From UBA2767 sp964194535 (GTDB lineage: Bacteria; Pseudomonadota; Alphaproteobacteria; Rhizobiales; Methyloligellaceae), in the NCBI GenBank assembly GCA_964194535.1, contig CAXMMX010000006.1:1-9228 (forward strand): a stretch of DNA of 9,228 nt, read 5' to 3'. The first letter of the stretch is position 1; the number at the start of each line of letters is the position of its first letter. The notes under the pieces are model-generated. The model had not been told where the DNA came from. It saw only the letters and a program-made list of their open reading frames with translations, and ran no database searches. A program made the position numbers and the translations under genes. Shown here piece by piece: positions 1 through 6,127 of this stretch.

Positions 1-116
1 GCAACCGCGACCACACGACAGTGCTGCATGCAATCCGCAAGGTGGAGCAGTTGATGGCAGATGATATGACGCTCAAGGAGGAAGTCGATCTCCTGAAGCG
101 ATTGTTGCGGGATTGA
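1..116 (+). CDS. dnaA: Chromosomal replication initiator DnaA, 3' end (partial)
   Basis: Only the last 37 codons are present, read from base 3 and ending in TGA at 114-116. The visible peptide starts NRDHTTVLHAIRKVEQL, which carries the RDHTTV signature of DnaA domain IV, the helix-turn-helix domain that binds DnaA boxes; the family protein opens the origin and loads the helicase. After the signature comes an amphipathic tail ending LLKRLLRD. The AAA+ domain lies outside the window. The next gene on the same strand is dnaN, the classical neighbour, which supports the call. A GC-rich hairpin about 30 bp past the stop may end the dnaA transcript. Confidence 0.93.
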   Translation, partial: NRDHTTVLHAIRKVEQLMADDMTLKEEVDLLKRLLRD

Positions 117-143
117 TTGCCGGATATGAAGCAGCGCTCCAGC

Positions 144-184
144 GGGTGCGCGGGTCTTACCAAAGCCACCAGCCCGCGCCACTC
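144..184 (+). terminator. GC-rich hairpin after dnaA, possible terminator or attenuator
   Basis: GCGCGGG at 148-154 pairs perfectly with CCCGCGC at 173-179. Allowing C180 to bulge extends the stem with GGGT (144-147) against ACTC (181-184, one G-T wobble). The loop of 18 nt holds a small inner CTT/AAG pair. It begins 28-32 bp after the dnaA stop and lies well before dnaN, which fits the end of a transcript or an attenuator. No T run follows, so it is not a textbook intrinsic terminator. The fold was done by eye, without an energy calculation. Confidence 0.4.
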
Positions 185-200
185 TAGTTCAGGCGGGGCT

Positions 201-205
201 GATTC
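201..205. promoter_or_regulatory. GANTC (CcrM-type methylation) site upstream of dnaN
   Basis: The sequence GATTC lies in the dnaA-dnaN gap, 121 bp before the dnaN start. In many alphaproteobacteria the cell-cycle methylase CcrM methylates GANTC, and the state of promoter sites affects transcription, partly through GcrA. GANTC is sparse in this window (15 by hand count), so its presence in a promoter region is suggestive. A single 5-bp site can also be chance. Confidence 0.4.
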
Positions 206-233
206 TTCTTCGCTATGTTCAAAATTCTGCTAT

Positions 234-261
234 TTGCCGCAGCTTTGGTTCGTGCTTTAAG
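234..261 (+). promoter_or_regulatory. Weak sigma-70-like promoter candidate for dnaN
   Basis: TTGCCG (234-239, 4 of 6 to TTGACA) is followed after 16 nt by TTTAAG (256-261, 4 of 6 to TATAAT), about 65 bp before the dnaN ATG. It is the best pair I could find in the gap. Alphaproteobacterial promoters often match this pattern poorly, so it is a guess at dnaN having a promoter apart from that of dnaA. Confidence 0.22.
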
Positions 262-326
262 GACCAGGCAATAACGCTACAGGCGGCCAGACAGAGTATG
301 GGTAGCGTAACAGGGAATGGCAATCG

Positions 327-1445
327 ATGCGGTTGATTATCGAGAGAAACGAGTTGCTGAAGGCTCTGACCCACATGGCCAGCGTGGTCGAACGCCGTAA
401 TACGATTCCCATCCTGTCGAATGTGCTGATCGCGGCAAAGGGCAATTCCGTGAAGTTTACCGCCACCGACCTGGATATCGAGGTGGTGGAGACAGCGCCC
501 GCCGACGTGTCGCAGGATGGCGGAACAACTGTTTCGGCGCACATGATCCATGACATCGTTCGCAAGCTTGCCGACGGTTCCCAGGTTGAGTTTTCGCTCG
601 GGCCCGACGAGGGGCGCATGGCGCTCACTTCCGGGCCGGCCAAATTTACGCTGCAAGTGCTTCCGCCAAGCGACTTTCCCGATTTGAGCGCAAGCGACAT
701 GAGCCACACATTCGAAATACCGGCCGCGGACCTGAAGAGGCTCATAGACAAGACACGCTTCGCGATATCGAGCGAGGAGACGCGCTACTATCTGAACGGG
801 ATTTACCTGCACGCCGCTGACAGAGACAGCAAGGAGATACTCAGAGCGGTTGCCACCGACGGTCATCGCCTTGCGCAAATCGATATGGCCCTCCCCAAGG
901 GCGCCAAGGGCATGCCCGGCGTGATTGTTCCGCGCAAGACGGTGTCGGAGGTTCGCAAGCTGATCGAGGACACGGAAAAGACCGTGAAGGTGGAACTCTC
1001 AGACAGCAAAATCCGCTTCTTGATTGGCTACGTGGTGCTCACCTCGCAGCTTATCGATGGCACATTTCCCGACTATGGCCGCGTCATCCCTGAAGGAAAT
1101 GATAAGGTTTTGAGCGTATCCAATGCCGAATTCGCCCACGCGGTCGACCGGGTGTCCACGCTCTCCAGCGACAAGGGCCGCGCAGTCAAACTCAAGATGG
1201 GTAAGGGTAAACTGACCCTCTCGGTCAATAATCCCGACAGCGGCAGCGCCACCGAAGAGCTCTCCGCGGACTATAACGCCGATGAGCTTGAGATCGGTTT
1301 CAACGCTCGTTATCTGCTGGATATTTCCGGCCAGCTTGAGAGCGAGAATGTGAACATGCTGCTTTCAGACCCCGGGTCCCCGACCATGGTGCGCGATAAT
1401 GAAGATGCGTCCGCGCTCTATGTGCTCATGCCCATGCGGGTTTAG
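327..1445 (+). CDS. dnaN: DNA polymerase III beta subunit (sliding clamp)
   Basis: The 372-residue product has the usual clamp length. The family forms a ring dimer around DNA and tethers Pol III and many partners through a binding cleft. The start MRLIIERNELLKAL followed by VVERRNTIPILSNVL is the standard beta-clamp N-terminus. Three similar domains of about 120 residues each are expected (roughly 1-120, 125-245, 246-372). The C-terminus ends VLMPMRV, matching the conserved MPMR end that lines the protein-binding cleft. The ATG has an AGGGA ribosome site at 312-316, 10 nt upstream. An ATG at 317 is in another frame and was ignored. The gene lies 210 bp after dnaA and 95 bp before the annotated recF start, on the same strand, so it is probably co-transcribed with recF. 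Confidence 0.98.
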   Translation: MRLIIERNELLKALTHMASVVERRNTIPILSNVLIAAKGNSVKFTATDLDIEVVETAPADVSQDGGTTVSAHMIHDIVRKLADGSQVEFSLGPDEGRMALTSGPAKFTLQVLPPSDFPDLSASDMSHTFEIPAADLKRLIDKTRFAISSEETRYYLNGIYLHAADRDSKEILRAVATDGHRLAQIDMALPKGAKGMPGVIVPRKTVSEVRKLIEDTEKTVKVELSDSKIRFLIGYVVLTSQLIDGTFPDYGRVIPEGNDKVLSVSNAEFAHAVDRVSTLSSDKGRAVKLKMGKGKLTLSVNNPDSGSATEELSADYNADELEIGFNARYLLDISGQLESENVNMLLSDPGSPTMVRDNEDASALYVLMPMRV

Positions 1446-1456
1446 GGTCTGAACTT

Positions 1457-1540
1457 CTGGCTGCGTCCTCAACCGGCAAAACGTCCCCGTCCGAAACCCA
1501 TGGTTCGGCTGACAAGCCGCATCGCCTGTGGATTGAGCGT
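1457..1540 (+). other. Open in-frame stretch upstream of recF (candidate N-terminal extension)
   Basis: The recF frame stays open upstream of GTG 1541 back to a TGA at 1400-1402, but holds no ATG, GTG or TTG. Two CTG codons are in frame. CTG 1526 would add five residues (LWIER). CTG 1457 would add 28 residues rich in Ser and Thr and has AGGG (1444-1447) nine bases upstream. The codons just before GTG 1541 read HRLWIERVQATDFRNY, which resembles the first beta strand of RecF proteins, so at least part of this stretch may be translated. Non-standard initiation or an assembly error are both open. Confidence 0.45.
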
Positions 1541-2653
1541 GTGCAGGCCACGGATTTCCGCAACTACGCGTCGCTCTCCCTTGAGATGGATTTGCGACCC
1601 GTCGTCCTGACAGGGCCGAATGGCGCAGGCAAAACCAATCTGCTTGAAGCCCTCTCGCTACTGACGCCGGGCCGGGGTCTGGGACGGGCGCAATTTGGCG
1701 ACATGACCCGTCGCGGCGCCGAGAATGGCTGGGCGGTCAATGCCCGGCTGCACTGCGCGAGCGGCGAGGTGGACATCGGTACGGGATATGCCAACGCTGA
1801 CGATACCTCCTCACGCTGCGTGCGCATCGATGGCGAGACTGCCCGCGGGAGCGGTGTCCTGGGGGAATACACGCGCGCGGTCTGGCTCACCCCGGCCATG
1901 GACGGGCTTTTCACCGGGCCGGCGGGAGAGCGGCGGCGGTTCCTGGACCGGCTCATCCAAAGCCTCGATCCGGGCTACCGGACGTGCGTTTCGCGCTTTG
2001 AGCGCGCCATGCGCCAGCGCAACCGCCTGCTTGAGACCGGCGAGATGTCTGCTTCGCTTTTTGAGGGGCTGGAAACCCAGATGGCGGAAACCGGCGTTGC
2101 CATGGCCGCCGCGCGCCTTGACGCGATTGCAAGACTGGGCGGAGGTCCGGAAGGCGCTGATGAGAACCGGCCAGGGAACGCGTTTCCATGGGCGGTACTG
2201 GCGCTCGAAGGCGTACTGGAACAGCGGCTGCAGTGCGAAGCGGCAGTGGATACCGAAGACGCCTACCGCGAGATGCTTGGGCGCTCTCGCGAGCGCGACA
2301 GGGCAGCCAAACGCACGCTTGAAGGCCCGCACCGCTCCGACCTCATCGTTGGTCATGGCCCCAAGTCCGCGCCCGCGCGCAGTTGCTCCACGGGCGAGCA
2401 GAAAGCGCTTCTTATCGGCCTCGTGCTGGCCCATTCGCGTCTCGTGAAAGAGCAGAGCAACGGATTTGCACCGCTCATCCTGCTGGATGAGATTGTCGCC
2501 CATCTTGACGAGGAGCGGCGGGCGGGACTTTTTGGCGAACTTTTGCGCCTTGAGGCCCAGGCCTGGATGACTGGAACGGACCAGATTCACTTCGAATCCT
2601 GGGGTGAAAATGCCCAGCTGTTCAGTGTCGACAACGGTAGCGTTTCAGCGTGA
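1541..2653 (+). CDS. recF: DNA replication and repair protein RecF
   Basis: This is an SMC-like ABC-type ATPase that, with RecO and RecR, helps load RecA at single-strand gaps. With a GTG start the product has 370 residues. Walker A is GPNGAGKT at 25-32, with Lys31. The ABC signature region is STGEQK from 283, Walker B is LILLDE with Asp316 and Glu317, and the D-loop is AHLD ending at Asp323. The DFRNY motif sits at 5-9. In E. coli RecF the Walker lysine is Lys36 and the DFRN-to-lysine distance is the same, so the GTG product lacks about five N-terminal residues. No other standard start exists in frame. The ribosome site before the GTG is poor. The stop is 53 bp before gyrB, as expected for a dnaN-recF-gyrB unit. 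The family call is secure, but the 5' end is not. Confidence 0.95.
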   Translation: MQATDFRNYASLSLEMDLRPVVLTGPNGAGKTNLLEALSLLTPGRGLGRAQFGDMTRRGAENGWAVNARLHCASGEVDIGTGYANADDTSSRCVRIDGETARGSGVLGEYTRAVWLTPAMDGLFTGPAGERRRFLDRLIQSLDPGYRTCVSRFERAMRQRNRLLETGEMSASLFEGLETQMAETGVAMAAARLDAIARLGGGPEGADENRPGNAFPWAVLALEGVLEQRLQCEAAVDTEDAYREMLGRSRERDRAAKRTLEGPHRSDLIVGHGPKSAPARSCSTGEQKALLIGLVLAHSRLVKEQSNGFAPLILLDEIVAHLDEERRAGLFGELLRLEAQAWMTGTDQIHFESWGENAQLFSVDNGSVSA

Positions 2654-2762
2654 AACAAGCTATTGTGATTCATCAATTTCTTCACCGCTACATGATGGGA
2701 TAAACCATGGCAAAATCGCCTGCCAAAACGGGTAATGGCGAGGGCGAGTACGACGCGGAATC
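2585..2762. promoter_or_regulatory. Cluster of four GANTC sites across the recF-gyrB junction
   Basis: GATTC at 2585-2589, GAATC at 2594-2598, GATTC at 2667-2671 and GAATC at 2758-2762 fall within 178 bp. My hand count gives 15 GANTC sites in the whole window, so four here is a local excess. In CcrM-using alphaproteobacteria, GANTC near promoters links transcription to replication-dependent hemimethylation. The site at 2667 lies in the non-coding gap before gyrB. A role in gyrB control is inference from known GcrA/CcrM biology. Confidence 0.4.
2654..2706 (+). promoter_or_regulatory. recF-gyrB spacer with gyrB ribosome site and a near-palindrome
   Basis: This 53-bp spacer is A/T-richer than its surroundings. 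At 2662-2677 it contains ATTGTGATTCATCAAT, a near-palindrome (ATTG..TGA / TCA..CAAT with one extra T) centred on a GANTC site. TGGGAT (2696-2701) serves as the ribosome site for gyrB; the ATG at 2695 runs straight into TAA, so it is not a start. A -35-like TTGTGA (2663-2668) has no convincing -10 partner. A gyrB promoter here is plausible but not shown. Confidence 0.35.
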
Positions 2763-5145
2763 GATCAAGGTCCTCAAGGGCCTCGACGCGGTTCGCAAGC
2801 GTCCGGGAATGTATATCGGCGACACCGATGACGGGTCCGGTTTGCATCACATGGTCTACGAGGTGGTGGACAATGCCATCGACGAGGCGCTTGCCGGTTA
2901 TTGCGACAAGGTCGAGATTACGCTCAATGCCAACGGTTCCGTGACGGTCGTGGACAATGGCCGGGGCATCCCTGTCGAAATACATGAAGAAGAAGGCGTG
3001 TCGGCCGCCGAGGTCATCATGACCCAGCTCCATGCGGGCGGAAAGTTCGACCAGAATAGCTACAAGGTTTCAGGCGGTCTGCACGGTGTCGGCGTTTCGG
3101 TTGTGAACGCGCTCTCGGTCCTGTTGGAGCTGACAATCTGGCGCGATGGAAAAGAATATTTTCTTGCTTTCAAGGACGGCGAACCGAAAGGGAAATTGAA
3201 GGTCAAGGGGGATGCGCCCGAGGGGCTGACCGGCACGAAAGTGACATTCCAGCCATCGACCGACACCTTCACCATGCTCGAGTTCGACTATGCGACGCTG
3301 GAGCACCGGCTGCGCGAGCTGGCGTTTCTCAACTCCGGCGTCAGGATTATCCTTACCGATGACAGGGGCGTGGAAAGCAAAACCGAAGAGATGGTCTATG
3401 ACGGCGGTCTGGAAGCCTTCGCGCGCTATCTTGACCGCAACAAGCAGACCCTCATCTCCGCGCCGATCGTGGTCAATGTCGAGCGCGGCGAGGCTACCGT
3501 CGAGGCGGCGTTGTGGTGGAATGACAGCTATCATGAAAATGTCCTGTGCTTCACCAACAACATCCCCCAGCGCGATGGCGGCACCCATCTGGCGGGCTTT
3601 CGCGCCGCGCTGACACGGACCATCAATTCCTATGCGGCGTCTTCTGGCATCGCCAAGAGGGAGAAGGTGACGTTCACCGGCGATGACGCGCGCGAGGGGC
3701 TGACATGCGTTTTGTCGGTGAAGGTTCCGGACCCGAAATTTTCTTCCCAGACCAAGGACAAACTCGTGTCGTCCGAAGTCAAATCCATCGTTGAAAGCGC
3801 CATGGGCGAGGCGCTGTCCCAGTGGCTTGAGGAAAATCCGAAGGACGCGAAGAACATCGTGCAGAAAATCGTCGAGGCCGCCGCAGCGCGCGAAGCGGCG
3901 CGAAAGGCGCGCGAGCTGACCCGGCGCAAGGGCGCGCTTGATGTCGCCAACCTTCCCGGCAAGCTCGCTGACTGCCAGGAACGCGATCCGGCGAAATCCG
4001 AAATCTTTCTTGTTGAGGGCGACAGTGCCGGCGGCTCGGCCAAGCAGGCGCGCGACCGCCAGTTCCAGGCCGTGCTGCCCCTGCGCGGCAAGATATTGAA
4101 TGTGGAGCGCGCGCGTTTCGACAAGATGCTCTCAAGCCAGGAAATCGGCACCCTCATCACCGCGCTCGGCACCGGTATCGGGCGTGATGATTTCAACATC
4201 GAGAAGCTGCGATATCACAAGGTCATTATCATGACCGACGCCGACGTTGACGGCGCGCATATCCGCACCCTGCTGCTGACCTTCTTTTACCGGCAAATGC
4301 CCGAGCTGGTTGAGCGCGGGCATCTCTATATTGCCCAGCCGCCGCTCTACAAGGTGAAGCGGGGCTCTTCGGAAGGCTATCTGAAGGATGAGCGCGCGTT
4401 TCAGGATTACCTGATTAATGCCGGCCTTGAAGACACGGTTCTGGTGACCGGTGAACGGGCCGAGAGGGCCGGCAACGATCTGCGCGATATCGTCGAGACG
4501 GCGCGCAAGCTGGTGGCCATTCTCGATGGGCTGCACAGCCGTTATCCGCGCTTTATCATAGAGCAGGCGGCGATCGCCGGGGCGCTGAACCCGGATGTGC
4601 TGAAAGACGCCAAACAGGCACAAGGCGCAGCCGACTATATTGCCAAGCGTCTTGATGCGCTGTCCGATGAAACCGAGCGCGGCTGGAAGGCGCAGGCGCT
4701 GGATGAGGGCGGCTTGCAGTTCACCCGTGAGCTGCGCGGTGTGAAAGATTCCCATCTCATCGACGGTCCGTTCATTTCTTCCGCCAATGCGCTCAAGCTC
4801 GACCAGTATGCGGGGCACCTTCAGGAGGTTTACGCCAAGCCCGCATCGCTTAATCGCAAGGACAGCGAGACGCCGGTCTATGGACCGACAGACCTGCTCA
4901 ACGCTGTTCTGGAGACGGGCCGCAAGGGCACCAGCCTGCAGCGTTACAAGGGACTGGGTGAGATGAACCCGGACCAGCTTTGGGAAACCACCCTCGACAC
5001 CAGTGTTCGCACCTTGCTGCAAGTGAAAGTCGGCGAGCTGGACGAGGCCAACGAGATATTCACCTCGCTGATGGGCGACGTGGTGGAACCGCGCCGCGAA
5101 TTCATCCAGACCCATGCGCTCGATGTGGCTAACCTGGATGTTTGA
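2707..5145 (+). CDS. gyrB: DNA gyrase subunit B
   Basis: The 812-residue ATPase subunit of gyrase pairs with GyrA to put negative supercoils into DNA. The GHKL ATPase domain is N-terminal, with Glu52, Asn56 and Asp83 in the EVVDNAIDEA and DNGRGIP motifs and the glycine lid GGLHGVGVS near 120; the residues sit ten positions after their E. coli counterparts. The transducer domain follows to about 400. The TOPRIM domain has EGDSAGG with catalytic Glu437 and DADVDG with Asp511, Asp513 and Asp515. PLRGKILNVERA is present between them. The long insert typical of Gram-negative GyrB fills roughly 565-735, before the C-terminal QRYKGLGEMNP motif. The length agrees with the 804 residues of E. coli GyrB. 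I see no substitution in the conserved motifs. The gene follows recF by 53 bp and converges with the phosphoesterase gene, 3 bp away. Confidence 0.98.
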   Translation: MAKSPAKTGNGEGEYDAESIKVLKGLDAVRKRPGMYIGDTDDGSGLHHMVYEVVDNAIDEALAGYCDKVEITLNANGSVTVVDNGRGIPVEIHEEEGVSAAEVIMTQLHAGGKFDQNSYKVSGGLHGVGVSVVNALSVLLELTIWRDGKEYFLAFKDGEPKGKLKVKGDAPEGLTGTKVTFQPSTDTFTMLEFDYATLEHRLRELAFLNSGVRIILTDDRGVESKTEEMVYDGGLEAFARYLDRNKQTLISAPIVVNVERGEATVEAALWWNDSYHENVLCFTNNIPQRDGGTHLAGFRAALTRTINSYAASSGIAKREKVTFTGDDAREGLTCVLSVKVPDPKFSSQTKDKLVSSEVKSIVESAMGEALSQWLEENPKDAKNIVQKIVEAAAAREAARKARELTRRKGALDVANLPGKLADCQERDPAKSEIFLVEGDSAGGSAKQARDRQFQAVLPLRGKILNVERARFDKMLSSQEIGTLITALGTGIGRDDFNIEKLRYHKVIIMTDADVDGAHIRTLLLTFFYRQMPELVERGHLYIAQPPLYKVKRGSSEGYLKDERAFQDYLINAGLEDTVLVTGERAERAGNDLRDIVETARKLVAILDGLHSRYPRFIIEQAAIAGALNPDVLKDAKQAQGAADYIAKRLDALSDETERGWKAQALDEGGLQFTRELRGVKDSHLIDGPFISSANALKLDQYAGHLQEVYAKPASLNRKDSETPVYGPTDLLNAVLETGRKGTSLQRYKGLGEMNPDQLWETTLDTSVRTLLQVKVGELDEANEIFTSLMGDVVEPRREFIQTHALDVANLDV

Positions 5146-5148
5146 GGG

Positions 5149-5928
5149 TTAGCCCGAATCCAAAGGCTCGCGGTCGAGGCACGCCTCGAACTGCACCGTC
5201 GTCTGATCGTCCTCGATAAGTACGACCCCATACATGGCCGGCTCGAGCGATAAGCGTGTGCCTACGCTTTCCCGGTTGAGCGGTATCTGCAGGTTGGTGC
5301 CGGGGAGGGAGGTGCAGGGTATGCCGCGCCATTGCACGAAGGCGGCGCGGTGAACATGGCCGAAAAAAATGTGCCTGATATTGCCATGGTGTGAGAGGAG
5401 CTCGGCGAAGGCCTCGGGTTCCTCAAGCTTGATCCGGTCCATATAGGGTACGCCGATGTCGAACGGTGGATGGTGCATGAAAATCCACACCGGATCGTTT
5501 ACCGCGGCCTTGAGTTGGCCGGCCAGCCAGTCGCGCCGCGCGGCGCAATACTCCCCCTCTGACACCGGGCCTTTCAACGTGTCGAGAAACATAAACACGC
5601 CCTGAGATGTCCTGTGGGTATATTGCAAGAAGCCATTCTCGTCCTGGCCCGTCTGGGGGAAGGCTTCAATCATTCCCTCACGCGAATCATGATTTCCCAC
5701 CATGAGAAACGTTTTCAGGGGGAAATCCTCAAGTCTGTCCGCGAGCCAGGCATAGGCTTGCCTGTCACCGTCATTGGTCAGGTCTCCAGTCATCACGCAG
5801 AAATCCGCATCGCCATGCCAGCGTGCGATGTCGGCGAGGCACCGTTCCACGCGGTCGTGAGAATCAAGGCCCCACAGAAGCTCGCCCGGCGTGACAAGAT
5901 GGAAGTCTGTGATGTGGATGATTTTCAT
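5149..5928 (-). CDS. Calcineurin-like metallophosphoesterase (GpdQ/CpdA type, class III phosphodiesterase)
   Basis: The product is a 259-residue, probably cytosolic, binuclear metal hydrolase; I see no signal peptide. All metal ligands of the GpdQ/CpdA group are visible: Asp8 and His10 (DFH), Asp49 (GDLTNDGD), Asn79 and His80 (GNHD), His152 (MHHPPF), His191 and His193 (GHVHRA). Family members cleave cyclic nucleotides, glycerophosphodiesters or other phosphodiesters. The substrate here cannot be told, so the symbol is left blank. I chose ATG 5928 because GGAGAG lies just upstream and the protein then begins MKIIHITDFH, as the family does; ATG 5967 would add 13 residues that resemble a leader over the ribosome site. 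The stop codon lies 3 bp from the gyrB stop. The gene diverges from the PBP gene, with a shared regulatory region of about 200 bp. Confidence 0.92.
   Translation of the reverse strand: MKIIHITDFHLVTPGELLWGLDSHDRVERCLADIARWHGDADFCVMTGDLTNDGDRQAYAWLADRLEDFPLKTFLMVGNHDSREGMIEAFPQTGQDENGFLQYTHRTSQGVFMFLDTLKGPVSEGEYCAARRDWLAGQLKAAVNDPVWIFMHHPPFDIGVPYMDRIKLEEPEAFAELLSHHGNIRHIFFGHVHRAAFVQWRGIPCTSLPGTNLQIPLNRESVGTRLSLEPAMYGVVLIEDDQTTVQFEACLDREPLDSG
5174..5189. repeat. Short perfect inverted repeat near the gyrB/phosphoesterase junction
   Basis: TCGAGG (5174-5179) and CCTCGA (5184-5189) surround a CACG loop, inside the last codons of the phosphoesterase and 29 bp after the gyrB stop. Because the two stop codons are only 3 bp apart, any gyrB terminator must lie within the opposing gene, and this is the nearest hairpin I see. 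There is no T run, and a 6-bp stem is weak evidence. Confidence 0.25.
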
Positions 5929-5931
5929 GGT

Positions 5932-5937
5932 CTCTCC
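5932..5937 (-). promoter_or_regulatory. Ribosome binding site that fixes the phosphoesterase start
   Basis: On the minus strand GGAGAG lies three bases before ATG 5928 (core GGAG five bases before). It overlaps the codons that would be translated if ATG 5967 were used, which argues for the shorter protein. Confidence 0.7.
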
Positions 5938-5995
5938 GGGCCCCATGCCTGAAAATTCGAAATCCATTTAAAGCAGATGAAGCTGACAAGCCAGC

Positions 5996-6010
5996 ACCGG
6001 CGAAACCGGT
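5996..6010. repeat. Inverted repeat in the divergent promoter region
   Basis: ACCGG (5996-6000) and CCGGT (6006-6010) form a perfect 5-bp repeat around CGAAA. It lies three bases before the GTCTT arm that surrounds the CtrA-type site. It could be an operator, a hairpin in the 5' leader of one gene, or chance. Confidence 0.3.
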
Positions 6011-6015
6011 CTGTC

Positions 6016-6030
6016 TTAACCCCCCCTTAA
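6016..6030. promoter_or_regulatory. Exact TTAA-N7-TTAA site, candidate CtrA box
   Basis: TTAA (6016-6019), seven C residues (6020-6026) and TTAA (6027-6030) match exactly the published consensus for the alphaproteobacterial cell-cycle regulator CtrA. The site lies 87 bp upstream of the phosphoesterase ATG and 97 bp upstream of the PBP GTG, in the only divergent promoter region of the window. CtrA controls cell-cycle and envelope genes in Caulobacter relatives, so regulation of the PBP is a sensible inference. The pattern is eight fixed bases, so chance is possible, but its position in a non-coding promoter region is in its favour. Confidence 0.5.
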
Positions 6031-6031
6031 A

Positions 6032-6041
6032 GACGCGCGTC
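6032..6041. repeat. 10-bp perfect palindrome GACGCGCGTC
   Basis: GACGCGCGTC lies directly after the TTAA-N7-TTAA site. Such a short, rotationally symmetric sequence could bind a dimeric regulator. In G+C-rich DNA alternating CG runs also arise by chance. Confidence 0.25.
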
Positions 6042-6115
6042 CTAGTCTTGTGCCCAGGACCACAGGGCCTGATCCGGTTCGTTCCAAGTGGATGCTTTTC
6101 CCGCCTTTTTCGCGC

Positions 6116-6121
6116 GGAGGG
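6116..6121 (+). promoter_or_regulatory. Strong ribosome binding site for the PBP gene (sets GTG start)
   Basis: GGAGGG lies six bases before GTG 6128. It is the strongest Shine-Dalgarno sequence in the window. It supports a GTG start and therefore a long basic cytosolic N-terminus for the PBP. Confidence 0.75.
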
Positions 6122-6127
6122 ATTTGA

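Noticed and set aside
1811..2590. Open frames on the minus strand and in another plus frame within recF
   Set aside because: They overlap conserved RecF motifs and have low-complexity, Arg/Ala/Pro-rich translations typical of shadow frames.
4132..5115. Long open frame (327 codons) on the minus strand opposite gyrB
   Set aside because: It lies wholly within a clearly conserved gyrB and its translation shows no recognisable family; it is a by-product of codon bias in G+C-rich DNA.
5913..5921. DnaA-box-like TGTGGATGA (8 of 9), and TGTGGATTG at 1527-1535
   Set aside because: Single imperfect matches inside coding or short spacer sequence, with no cluster and no A/T-rich unwinding region; not evidence for oriC.
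5929..5967. Longer start (ATG 5967) for the phosphoesterase
   Set aside because: The shorter start has a good GGAGAG ribosome site and gives the usual family N-terminus; the extra 13 residues have no family match that I recognise.
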